This document shows positions 35,501 to 44,600 of a DNA stretch of 64,000 bases, in pieces. Within the stretch, counting starts at the first letter, position 1. Every line of letters starts with the position of its first letter. Source of the DNA: Butyribacter intestini. GTDB lineage: Bacteria; Bacillota; Clostridia; Lachnospirales; Lachnospiraceae. The position numbers and the translations under genes were made by a program. Under the pieces are notes generated by a model. It made no database searches and had not been told where the DNA came from. It was given only the letters and a program-made list of their open reading frames with translations. The stretch spans positions 357,060 to 421,059 of the forward strand of contig LLKB01000005.1 of the NCBI GenBank assembly GCA_001414325.1, read 5' to 3'.

Positions 35501-37162
35501 CTACTCGACTGATACAAAGTATGAATATACAGGCTGTCCGCCATACTGTACTTCAAACTCTATGTCTTCGTACTCAGCTTCAAGGCTGTTTGCAAGTTTT
35601 TCAGCTTCTTCTTCACTCACATCTGCACCATAATAAATGCTTACAAGCTCTGCATCATCATCTATCATTTCGGCGATAAGTGCTTTTGTGGCATCATCGA
35701 CATTTTTTTCCACGGCAACTATGGTCTTGTCAGTAAGTCCCATAAAGTCACCCTGCTTTATATCCTTGCCGTCCATATTTGTATCTCTTACCGCATATGT
35801 CACCTGGCCTGACTTTATATTAAGCATTTCGGTTGACATATTTTTCTCGTTTTCCCCGACACTCTTATTTCCGACAAAGTTTATCATTGCTGAAATTCCC
35901 TGTGGAATGTTCTTAGACGGAATGACTATTAAATTCTTGTCCTCCGTAAGCTGTTTTGCCTGTTCTGCCGCAAGGATTATATTACCATTGTTTGGAAGTA
36001 CGAATATATTTTTTGCATTTACCTTGTCAACAGCTTCTAATATATCCTCGGTGCTTGGGTTCATTGTCTGACCGCCCTCGATGATATAGTCAACACCTAA
36101 GTCCTTAAATATGTCTGACAGTCCGTCACCTGCTGAAACAGCTATAAATCCTACTTCTTTTGCAGGCTCGCTGCTTTTTTCTTCCTGAGCCCGTGCCGCT
36201 TTTTCTGCATCTTTTATAACTTTTTCGTGATGTTCCTCACGCATATTATCTATCTTCATGCTTGTGAGCGAGCCGTAAGTAAGTGCTTTCTGAATGGCAA
36301 GTCCCGGATCATTTGTGTGAACATGGACTTTTACTATATCATCATCTGCCACAACAACAACGCAGTCACCTATCTTCTGAAGATACTCTTTTAACTGGTG
36401 TTCTACAACATCCTTTTCTCTCTCAAGCATGATTATAAACTCAGTACAATATCCAAATTTAATATCTTCCTCTGTTGCAGTGGTACTGGCTTTGACAACT
36501 CTTGATGTTCCGGAAACTTTTACGGTAAAGTCTGAGACTTTTCCCTTAAGAGCATCTATCGCACCTCTTAAAAATGTCATAAGTCCTTCTCCGCCTGAAT
36601 CGACAACGCCTGCCTGTTTAAGAACCGGAAGCATATCAGGAGTCTTTAATAATGTCTCTTCCATGCAGGCAACAACTGCATCACAAAACTCAATTATATC
36701 TTCCGTGTCGGAATTTATGAGCATGTCCTGTGCTTTTTCGGCACCCGCCTTTGCAACTGTAAGGATAGTTCCCTCCTTAGGCTTCATAACTGCTTTGTAA
36801 GCTGTCTCAGCCGCGTGCTGTACTGCATTTCCGATAATATTTACATCAAGTGTATCATTTCCTTTTATTTCTTTTACGAAACCTCTGAATATCTGAGACA
36901 TAATAACACCGGAGTTACCTCTTGCACCTCTTAATGAACCGCTCGATATTGCTTTTCCAAGCTCATCCATACCCGGCTTTTCAAGACTTGTGACCTCTTT
37001 AGCCGCAGACATTATCGTCATCGTCATATTTGTTCCCGTATCTCCATCAGGTACCGGAAATACATTAAGTTCATTTATATACTCTTTCTTTGCTTCTAAT
37101 GCTTTTGCACCAGACAAAAACATTTTCTGTATCATCACTGCATCTATTGATTTTAAAGCCAC
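35501..37162 (-). CDS. fakA: DAK2-domain fatty acid kinase-like protein (FakA/YloV)
   Basis: 553 residues. An N-terminal DhaL/DAK2 kinase domain with the metal-binding NVFPVPDGDTGTNM (about 34-47) and SLRGARGNSGVIMSQIFRGF (ATP-site helix), and TVAKAGAEKAQDM, followed by a middle domain and a C-terminal DegV-like part (VEGVDYIIEGG-type strand VDYIIEGGQTMNPST, FVLPNNGNIILAA). In Firmicutes FakA phosphorylates fatty acids presented by FakB (DegV) proteins. Start is GTG 37162, with GGAGG 8 nt ahead. It directly follows the Asp23 gene (23 bp), the standard yloU-yloV pair. Confidence 0.9.
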   Translation of the reverse strand: MALKSIDAVMIQKMFLSGAKALEAKKEYINELNVFPVPDGDTGTNMTMTIMSAAKEVTSLEKPGMDELGKAISSGSLRGARGNSGVIMSQIFRGFVKEIKGNDTLDVNIIGNAVQHAAETAYKAVMKPKEGTILTVAKAGAEKAQDMLINSDTEDIIEFCDAVVACMEETLLKTPDMLPVLKQAGVVDSGGEGLMTFLRGAIDALKGKVSDFTVKVSGTSRVVKASTTATEEDIKFGYCTEFIIMLEREKDVVEHQLKEYLQKIGDCVVVVADDDIVKVHVHTNDPGLAIQKALTYGSLTSMKIDNMREEHHEKVIKDAEKAARAQEEKSSEPAKEVGFIAVSAGDGLSDIFKDLGVDYIIEGGQTMNPSTEDILEAVDKVNAKNIFVLPNNGNIILAAEQAKQLTEDKNLIVIPSKNIPQGISAMINFVGNKSVGENEKNMSTEMLNIKSGQVTYAVRDTNMDGKDIKQGDFMGLTDKTIVAVEKNVDDATKALIAEMIDDDAELVSIYYGADVSEEEAEKLANSLEAEYEDIEFEVQYGGQPVYSYFVSVE

Positions 37163-37185
37163 TTTCTGTTCCTCCTTGTACCTGC

Positions 37186-37548
37186 TTAATCCTCATCAAT
37201 AATACGAACACCTTCAACAATGACATTTATGGATTCAACATCCATACCGGTAAATTCTTCTATCTTGTATTTTACATTTTCAATAACATTCTGTGAAACC
37301 GCACGGATGCTTACTCCGTATGCCACGATAATGTGAAGTTCTATCTTTATCTTATTGTCAACTATTGATATATTTACTCCTCTGCCAGCACTTTCCCTTT
37401 TGAGAAGCTTTGTAACTCCGTCTTTGACATTTACAGATGCCATTCCGACAATACCGATGCACTCAGTTGTCGCAGCTCCTGCATATTTGGCAAGGACATC
37501 CTTATCTATGATAATTTCTCCCATATCCGTACTCATTTTACCTCTCAT
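37186..37548 (-). CDS. Asp23/Gls24 family envelope stress protein (YloU)
   Basis: 120-residue Asp23 domain: GEIIIDKDVLAKYAGAATTE, VGMASVNVKDG, VNISIVDNKIKIELHIIVAYG, VSQNVIENVKYKIEEFTG, VESINVIVEGV. No signal or membrane segment; family members associate with the membrane through partners. The third codon of the longest frame (ATG 37548) has AGGAGG 7 nt upstream and is taken as the start. Paired with the fakA-like gene, as in B. subtilis yloU-yloV. Confidence 0.9.
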   Translation of the reverse strand: MRGKMSTDMGEIIIDKDVLAKYAGAATTECIGIVGMASVNVKDGVTKLLKRESAGRGVNISIVDNKIKIELHIIVAYGVSIRAVSQNVIENVKYKIEEFTGMDVESINVIVEGVRIIDED

Positions 37549-37619
37549 ATACATTCCTCCTAGTCTTATATTTTATCAGCAGTCGTGTACTACATTTAAT
37601 CTCGACATCATATAGTAAT

Positions 37620-37648
37620 ACTATACAATAATAGGAATTTATTTGCAA
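37620..37648 (-). promoter_or_regulatory. Promoter of the Asp23-fakA operon
   Basis: -35 TTGCAA (37643-37648), 17-bp spacer, -10 TATAGT (37620-37625). A plus-strand promoter for the small gene at 37653 (TCGACA, 16 bp, TACAAT) overlaps it, so the two may compete. Confidence 0.65.
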
Positions 37649-37652
37649 CCAT

Positions 37653-37790
37653 ATGAAAAGAATGATAGGTTTTATATTTTTTTGGATTGCCATCGGTATG
37701 ACAATAATGTTTTTTGTCACAAATGGGATACTCGCAATAATAATCATTATACTTTTGCTTATCCTCGGATATAATTTATTCTTCTGTTAA
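37653..37790 (+). CDS. Tiny two-helix membrane protein (45 aa)
   Basis: An ATG-to-TAA frame on the plus strand encodes 45 residues that are almost entirely hydrophobic: MKRMIGFIFFWIAIGM, a turn at VTNGILA, a second helix of Ile/Leu, and GYNLFFC at the end. The positive start, two helices and GYNLF-Cys tail look like a conserved small protein seen in Lachnospiraceae, but I cannot verify that here. No strong ribosome site: AGGAA is about 15 nt upstream, and the transcript would start only about 20 nt before the ATG. Divergent from the Asp23 gene. Function unknown. Confidence 0.6.
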   Translation: MKRMIGFIFFWIAIGMTIMFFVTNGILAIIIIILLLILGYNLFFC

Positions 37791-37863
37791 AAAATGTAAA
37801 TTAAAATTTTTATATGAACATTAATTTGTCCATTTTAAAAATTTGTCCATAGTTTAAATAGTC

Positions 37864-37895
37864 AAAAAGAAAAGGGACCGGTTTATCCGATCCCC
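37864..37895 (-). terminator. Terminator of rpmB
   Basis: GGGATCGG pairs with CCGGTCCC (one U-G pair) around a 5-nt loop, followed on the minus strand by TTTTCTTTTT. It is about 20 nt beyond the rpmB stop. Confidence 0.9.
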
Positions 37896-37914
37896 ATTTA
37901 TATCCGAGATGCAC

Positions 37915-38100
37915 TTACGCACGCTCAACAGCTCCAGAACGTAAACATCCTGTACATACCGGCATCTTCTTTGTGCCGCCATTAACTTTAACTCTGACTG
38001 ACTTAATGTTTGGCTTCCACATTTTATTACTTCTTCTGTGTGAATGGCTCACCTTAATACCGAAATGAACACCCTTTCCACAAACTGCACATTTTGCCAT
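37915..38100 (-). CDS. rpmB: 50S ribosomal protein L28 (zinc-binding form)
   Basis: 61 residues: MAKCAVCGKGVHFGIKVSHS at the start, RRSNKMWKPNIKSVRVKVNG, then VCTGCLRSGAVERA. The two CxxC pairs mark the C+ (zinc-containing) paralogue type. Start is ATG 38100 with AAGGAGG 8 nt upstream. Monocistronic between a good promoter and terminator. Confidence 0.97.
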   Translation of the reverse strand: MAKCAVCGKGVHFGIKVSHSHRRSNKMWKPNIKSVRVKVNGGTKKMPVCTGCLRSGAVERA

Positions 38101-38180
38101 CGTAAGCACCTCCTTATTTTAATCTATTGAATCCTGATTCATACTTACTTCTAATCAGTATTTATTAGCACAACACGACC

Positions 38181-38209
38181 ATTCTAACAAACTTTATCAC
38201 AAAATGCAA
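38181..38209 (-). promoter_or_regulatory. Promoter of rpmB
   Basis: -35 TTGCAT (38204-38209), 17-bp spacer, -10 TAGAAT (38181-38186), giving a leader of about 75 nt. Confidence 0.7.
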
Positions 38210-38224
38210 GCACTTTTTTATTTT

Positions 38225-38689
38225 TTATTCCTCTTCGACATAATCCGTTACCACATCTTCTATATCCTGTGCCTGTTTTTCTTCGCCCGAAGCAGCCTTA
38301 TCTGCCTTATTTTTCTTAGTTTTGCCTTTTTTTGACGGTGCATATTTATCTATTACTCCCGGTATCATATCGAGAATTTTTGTCATTCCATCCTGATTTT
38401 TGACATTTACAAGTTTTGTCTCTCCGTCTTTTATGACAAGAATGGCACTTGGCTGTATCTTTCCACCCATACCGCCGCCAGCGTTGTTCTTCCCGTCTGT
38501 TTTTCCCTTGTCAGCCGAATGTCCTGAAAATGCTCCTGCACCTGCACCGAATGTCACATCGACAAGTGGAAGAATGATAGTCCCATCATCAAATTTCACT
38601 GCATCTCCGACAACCGTTTTTGTTGTCAGAAAACCTTCAAGTCCCTTAAACAATGCCTGTACTGTTGAATTAAATCCGTTATCTGCCAT
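38225..38689 (-). CDS. ytfJ: GerW/YtfJ family spore protein
   Basis: 154 residues. The family core is clear: ALFKGLEGFLTTKTVVGDAV, DGTIILPLVDVTFGAGAGAF, a Gly-rich GGGMGGKIQPSAILVI and a Lys/Glu-rich tail. In Bacillus YtfJ (GerW) is a spore protein needed for normal germination; Clostridia keep it beside the DUF2953 gene (ytfI). Its ATG overlaps the upstream stop (TAATG), and GGAGG is inside the DUF2953 gene end, so the two are coupled. Confidence 0.9.
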   Translation of the reverse strand: MADNGFNSTVQALFKGLEGFLTTKTVVGDAVKFDDGTIILPLVDVTFGAGAGAFSGHSADKGKTDGKNNAGGGMGGKIQPSAILVIKDGETKLVNVKNQDGMTKILDMIPGVIDKYAPSKKGKTKKNKADKAASGEEKQAQDIEDVVTDYVEEE

Positions 38690-39732
38690 TATAATACCTC
38701 CCTTATACTCTTATAACTTTTCTTAAACTCTTTTAGTTCTTCACAAAAATAAACTTTTATCAATATCTTAAGCAGGACAAATACTGTTACTCTGCCTTTT
38801 ATTTCTATATCACTTTCAAATACCCGTTTTTCAAAATCAGGTGTGACACACGGCATTATTCCTGCCGCACCGCAGAATGCTGCTATAACTCCGAGCACCT
38901 GTCCCGTCACCGCCGGGTCATCAAAACCTATAGTCATATCAATTCTTAAAAGCTTTGGTTTTATATGTCTCCATAAATGTAACACATTATCCCTCACAAC
39001 GCAAACAAAATCAAGACACTCCCTGCCAAAGACAAACTCCTTTACAAGAACGGCTTTTTCCTTACCGCTCCTTACGGCTGCAAATATTTTTTTTACGGCA
39101 TCTGATACTTTCTTAAATGTATTTGCGATTTTTTTAGGAATCTGCATCAAACCTTTTAACTTTGATACGATATTTTTCCACAAACATTTTTTTTGCTTAT
39201 CTTTATTTTTCTGCTTATTGTTCTTTTTATTTTGTTTAATGTCTTTTTTTAAGTCAACTTTCTGCACATCTTCCAGCTTTTCCTCTCCTGCATCTGCTCT
39301 GTCCGCATCATTTTTTATTAAAAAATCTTTACCGCCCTTTACAACACTATCTTTGCTTTCATTTTTTGCGGTAGTCTTATTACTCTTTCGAGTAGTCTTT
39401 TTATTTTTATGTTTTGCCCCCGCTTTTTGTTTACCTTTCCGCTCCTGTTTCTCTTTTATTTTTCCCGGCAGTATCTTTATCCCTGCTATCCTTAGTATAT
39501 ACGGTGTTTTACCATCCCTATACCAAAATCTCAATGAGATGAAATGAATAAGCCACGAAGCCTCACCCTCTGCTCTTATATCATTCCCATGATAACTGCC
39601 GCTAAAATCATATCTGACCGGAACGAATAGGACAAGCCCTGTGACAAGTAAAACAAGCAATAAAAGAAAGAGCAATATTTTTAATATCGTCAGTAATATT
39701 TTTCCTATTATCGCCAATATCGTAAAAAACAT
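38689..39732 (-). CDS. DUF2953 membrane protein (YtfI-like)
   Basis: 347 residues. An N-terminal hydrophobic helix (ILKILLFLLLLVLLVTGLVLF) is followed by VPVRYDFSG and a beta-rich stretch (ASWLIHFISLRFWYRDG), a strongly Lys-rich linker of about 100 residues, and a C-terminal part with GFDDPAVTGQVLGVIAAF that defines DUF2953. The partner ytfJ suggests a role in sporulation or germination; the biochemical role is not known. The Lys-rich linker is unusually long. Confidence 0.82.
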   Translation of the reverse strand: MFFTILAIIGKILLTILKILLFLLLLVLLVTGLVLFVPVRYDFSGSYHGNDIRAEGEASWLIHFISLRFWYRDGKTPYILRIAGIKILPGKIKEKQERKGKQKAGAKHKNKKTTRKSNKTTAKNESKDSVVKGGKDFLIKNDADRADAGEEKLEDVQKVDLKKDIKQNKKNNKQKNKDKQKKCLWKNIVSKLKGLMQIPKKIANTFKKVSDAVKKIFAAVRSGKEKAVLVKEFVFGRECLDFVCVVRDNVLHLWRHIKPKLLRIDMTIGFDDPAVTGQVLGVIAAFCGAAGIMPCVTPDFEKRVFESDIEIKGRVTVFVLLKILIKVYFCEELKEFKKSYKSIREVL

Positions 39733-39746
39733 TGCTCTTTCCCCCT

Positions 39747-40094
39747 TTATCTAAAATATTCGGATACTGTTTTTGAATTAAACTCCCCTTTTTCACTTAT
39801 TATGTCAGATACTATTCTTTCAACCAATCCTACCGCCCCGTTATAATCGGCTGCAAGACCTACTATTTCTATCCCAATTTCAGCCTGGTATTTGAACCAG
39901 AATTCCCTTGATGAATATATGTCAAGTGCATTTTCATTATTTGCCGGAAGTGATATACAAAAACATTCAGGTATAAGTTTTCCTCTTTCTATCCGTCGTC
40001 TGTACTTTATCGGCTCTCTGTGCACTTTTTCATCCATATATATCTTTTTGTTCCATATCACTGAAGAATTTTTGTTTTTCTGTCTTTTTATCAT
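39747..40094 (-). CDS. Conserved-looking hypothetical protein (115 aa)
   Basis: I do not recognise a family. The protein is soluble, with a basic N-terminal third (IKYRRRIERGKLIPE) and a compact mixed part (CFCISLPANNENALDIYSS, IEIVGLAADYNGAVGLVERI). AAGGA is 9 nt before ATG. It lies 14 bp before the DUF2953 gene and 26 bp after the 479-residue unknown gene, so all four genes to ytfJ appear to be one operon. A role linked to ytfI-ytfJ is a guess from position. Confidence 0.6.
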   Translation of the reverse strand: MIKRQKNKNSSVIWNKKIYMDEKVHREPIKYRRRIERGKLIPECFCISLPANNENALDIYSSREFWFKYQAEIGIEIVGLAADYNGAVGLVERIVSDIISEKGEFNSKTVSEYFR

Positions 40095-40120
40095 AGCTAA
40101 AATCCTTCCCGGGCAATAAA

Positions 40121-41560
40121 TTAGAACATCATTTCCATAATAAGCTGTTTTGACGCATATTTCTCCGCCTCATCGTCACACTGTTCAAGCGACATTGTGA
40201 CATACTCTGCTACCTCCTGCGGACTATTAAAAAATACCGGGAGCTTGTCTATCGTATTTGCCATAATTGCACGCCTTACCATACGGCTGCTTTTCTTTAA
40301 GTGCTCCTTTATCTCGACCGTAAGTTCATCTGATATTTTCAAAACATCATCTGCCGTCACTTTACTGTCATCTGCAGCTCCGTTTATCTCGGCAAAAATA
40401 CTGTTTGAGCCAAGCTGTGACATCTGTTTTAAATAGTTAAATTCATCGGTCAGTGAAAGCTCCTTAATAACATCTTTCTGGGCGTCCATAGTCTCCTCAA
40501 GTATCGCACCTGCCATGTTCATTCCCTCAAAAAGCTGTTCCTGTATTCCCTCTATCTGTGGGAAGAACTCTCCAAGCCAGTAAAGTTTTGCCTCCTCATC
40601 AGATAAATCTTCTTTAGACAGATTCCAGACATCACTCTGTTTTTCCATAAACAATGAATTTATCCCCCTTATAACAACCTGCTGTGGAGTGTTTTTCTCT
40701 ATTTTTTCAACATATTTTGACGATACAGTAATGATATAAAGCTCATTTATTATCTGTCCAAGCTGCATATACAAATCTGAAATATCGTTGAGTTTTACAG
40801 CATTGTTTGTTATCTTTTCGGCATAAATATCATACATTTCTTTTGTGATATTTTCGTAATCAAGCTTTGAGAGTTCATCAAGCACCGGAACAAACTCCGT
40901 AAAATACTTATCCATATCACCATTTTTGTAGAGCATAGCATTTGTTCTGAACATATATATGAAACTTTCAAGCGAACTCATATCGCTTCCGTCATATACA
41001 GATATTGCATTTCTTATTATATCTATATATCTCGACCTCGTCATACGCATCGGAAGCTGCCCTATTATCTCATGTATGCTGTCATTTATAGCAACATTGT
41101 CTTTTGAGCCAAAAATAAACTTTACAACATCCTGTGCAAATTCAGTATCATCGGGAAGTTTCTTCATCTCCTCAAATCTGTATTGAATCCTGTTCAATAT
41201 GTACTCATACACAACAAAGCAATCAACATATGCAGTGAGCACCTGCATTTTGTCCATAACAATCTGTCTTAGTTTTAAAAGCCTTTCTGAAAGTCCTGAC
41301 CTTTTTTCATCCGTTATGCCACTTTCATATATTTCATATATTATCTCATTGACTGCATCTGTTGTATCTTTTGCAGACTCTATATACGGATTTATCCCCT
41401 CCGTTATCATCTCATAATACATATAGTAATGCATCATAAGTTTTAAACCTGCATCCTCATTGTTCATATGCATACATTTATCCACATAGTCAGGAAGCAT
41501 ATTTCTAACATCTTTATTTTCATCCAATGCTTTTACGCACTGTTTTATCGACTTACTCAT
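40121..41560 (-). CDS. Hypothetical helical protein (479 aa)
   Basis: Start is ATG 41560 (MSKSIKQCVKALDENKDV), with GGAG 6 nt upstream. The product is predicted to be almost all alpha-helical and soluble, rich in Met, Tyr, Asp and Glu, with no membrane segment, signal peptide or recognisable catalytic motif (examples: YYMYYEMITEGINPYIESA, LYMQLGQIINELYIITVSS). It is the first gene of the block leading to ytfJ. Family unknown to me; the helical repeat look could fit a scaffold or regulatory protein. Confidence 0.6.
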   Translation of the reverse strand: MSKSIKQCVKALDENKDVRNMLPDYVDKCMHMNNEDAGLKLMMHYYMYYEMITEGINPYIESAKDTTDAVNEIIYEIYESGITDEKRSGLSERLLKLRQIVMDKMQVLTAYVDCFVVYEYILNRIQYRFEEMKKLPDDTEFAQDVVKFIFGSKDNVAINDSIHEIIGQLPMRMTRSRYIDIIRNAISVYDGSDMSSLESFIYMFRTNAMLYKNGDMDKYFTEFVPVLDELSKLDYENITKEMYDIYAEKITNNAVKLNDISDLYMQLGQIINELYIITVSSKYVEKIEKNTPQQVVIRGINSLFMEKQSDVWNLSKEDLSDEEAKLYWLGEFFPQIEGIQEQLFEGMNMAGAILEETMDAQKDVIKELSLTDEFNYLKQMSQLGSNSIFAEINGAADDSKVTADDVLKISDELTVEIKEHLKKSSRMVRRAIMANTIDKLPVFFNSPQEVAEYVTMSLEQCDDEAEKYASKQLIMEMMF

Positions 41561-41679
41561 TCTAATCTCCATTTCCGTAACAATACTCATTTCTAAGTGG
41601 CACCGCAAATCTGAAATCTGCGGTTGCCGTAAAAACTGTGTCTGTGCATCTCAACTTTATGCAGACAACTTATGGTTCT

Positions 41680-44600
41680 TTACCATGTCTGAACAAGAAC
41701 CCATGTACTGAACCACTTAAGGAATTTATTTGCATAATCCACCGTTATCGGATAACCCGACAATACCGGATAGAACAGTGCAAAAAGTCCTATCGCCACC
41801 GCCACATATACATACACGAATTTCTTCATCTTAGGCTTGTACCGGACTATATTATAAAAACTGTAACCGAGCATTACCGTGATAAACGGAACACTTGGAA
41901 AATAATGATATATAAATACAGTTCTTGTGACTAAGAGCCACGGTGCATACTGTGACATATATCCCAGTGTAAGAAATGCCGCCTTTTTATCCCTGTCTTT
42001 ATATATAAGATAGAGCATATAAATAAACGCAGGTATTCCTGCCCACCATACAAGTGGATTTCCAAATGCACTTATCCCCTCTCTAAGATCGTTTGCTGTC
42101 ACTCCCGAATAATACCACATCGGTCTATACATAATAGGCCACTGATACCATCTTGATGAATACGGATGTGAATCCTTTAAGGCACTGTGATAATTAAACA
42201 TCGTTTTCTGAGCCTCGATAACCTTTGTTATAAGTCCCCTGTCCGTTCCGTCACTGAATGGTATATACGATAACACATATATTATAACAGGAATCACTAC
42301 AAAGAATATACAGCAGAACCCTATCGTTTTCATAAACAATTTATAAAAATTGTCGGCTATATATTTATGTTCTATTCCGTCTGAACTGCCCTTTATATTC
42401 TTGTTTGCATACTGATATTCCCTGAATCTCTTGAACATCTGCACAAAGAATATCACACAAAGCCCTGCTGACGAATAAATTCCCGTCCATTTACTTGCCC
42501 AGCCAAGTCCCATTGCTATACCGCAAAGACCAAGCGGTATAAATGTCTTTTTAAGCGGTGTATCGTAGAAGCTTAATTTCGTGTAGCAATACATAAAATA
42601 ATATGACAACATTATAAACAATGTTACGAACACATCTATTGTTGCGATTCGTGTCTGGACGAAGTGCATAAAGTCAAACGCAAATAACAATGTCGTTACT
42701 ATACATATCCATGTCTCATTAAAAAACTTCTTTGCAAAGTTGTAGATTACCGGAAGCATGAGCACACCAAACAGTGTTCCCATAAATCTCCAGCCGAACG
42801 GACACATACCAAATATAAGTACACCAACAGCCATTATGACCTTGCCGAGTGGCGGATGTGTATTCTCATAACAATACAGATGATGTATCATCTCGTATGC
42901 CGTTCTCGCATGATAGATCTCGTCGAAATATGTTCCGTTAAGATTTGTCGCTCTGCCCTCAAATAAATCCTGTTCATCAAACAGCGCGGCATACTGACCT
43001 GAATTTACAGGTGTAAGTTTATTTCCATCAGCATCCGTGAGTACAAGCTCCATAATACTGTCCTCACCGTTGTTTGCCGACGGACTTATCCTGAAATATC
43101 TCGCCGTTACATTTATATCCTTTTCATTCCACTTAAATACTGAACCTGCATCCCACTCTGAGCCCTCACCGCACAGTGTTGTCCATGCTCCGTTCGGGTC
43201 ACTTGTATATTCGATATAGTATGTAGGATTATTCTGGTATCCAAGAAAATCCCATAGTTTTGCGACAGTCACATCCTGTCCCATATCGAGAGTCACCGTG
43301 CCCTCTTTTACAACTGAATACGGTGTCTGCGGTGCGTTCATCTCACCGAGCCTTGCAAATGCTATGACTGCATAGACAAGAGTTATCACTCCCAGTGCGA
43401 TAAAATCTCTTTTTGTCATTTTTGCAAGTATTCCCGATTTTTTGATAGGACTCTGTTTTACTTTGTCTGTCTTTTTCTCTTCTCTTTCTTTTTCAAGCTG
43501 TTCTGATACAGCCTTAATCTCCTGTCCCTCATTAGCAGGTGCAAAATATGTCTTTGCAGTCACATAGACCATATACGCAACTGTAAGAAGCAGACCTATC
43601 GAGATTGCAATAGGTATCGGTGCTTTAGGGTCAAAGTTATTAACATCATATATAAACAATACATATGCCGCATTGTAAAATACCACTGCACATATAAGCG
43701 AATAAAGTATATAAATCTCTTTTCTGAGCCTTACCGCAAAAGCTGCGATAAACATTACCATGGCAGGGAAAAGATACCTCTCGTGCATACGGACCGCAAA
43801 TGCGAACACAACCGTTACGACAAATCCACCGATATAATAATATTTTCCTGAATTTTTTTTGCATCTGTAACTTATGATAAGTGCAACTATGACCGTAAGT
43901 ATTATGGCTATAGTTCCCCATGTCTTATACTGGATACCAAGCAGCTTGTCATACTGGCTTGACCAGTTAAGTCCCAGCATATTCCAAAAATTGTATGCAT
44001 TTATAGAAGCATATTCGTAAGAACCAAGCGTTCCCGTGTACTGCTTAAGTGCCTCTGAAAATCCGAACGGTATCATAAGTACACCTATCATCAGTATCGC
44101 TGCTACTCCAAGACCAAGATTTTTGAAAAACTTTTTCCAGTTAAAATCTTCAAGAAATACCTGGTCTATGATACCGCATATAAGAACCGGAGTGAAAAAC
44201 AATGACTGCGGTTTTATAAGTATTCCTATCGCAAATACAAAATATGACAGTATAAGTTTTTTCTCACTAATAAGATAACACATAAGAAGCATAAACACGG
44301 TAAATACAGAATCAGTCTGTCCCCATACCGCACTGTCGAGAATAATCATAGGACACAAAAGATACAGTGCAGATACAAGAGCTGCACCTGTCTCTCTCAT
44401 TCGTTTGCAAGCTATCTTATATATAAGCCAGCCCGTTACCATATCTGCGATTATGGCAGGCATTTTTGTGAGAACAATGCTTGCCGTGCTATCCCATGCC
44501 CATGAAAACAATGCCCTTATTGCTCCAACAACATAAAGTATATACATATATCCAGGTGGATAATCATGGAATGAATCCGACAAATAAAATTTCTTTAATC

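Noticed and set aside
37538-37747. A 69-codon minus-strand frame between the Asp23 gene and rpmB
   Set aside because: It overlaps the Asp23 start region and promoter, has no ribosome site, and is antisense to a better small membrane-protein frame.
41638-41934. A short plus-strand frame at the 3' end of the double glycosyltransferase
   Set aside because: Antisense overlap with a strongly supported gene and no independent evidence.
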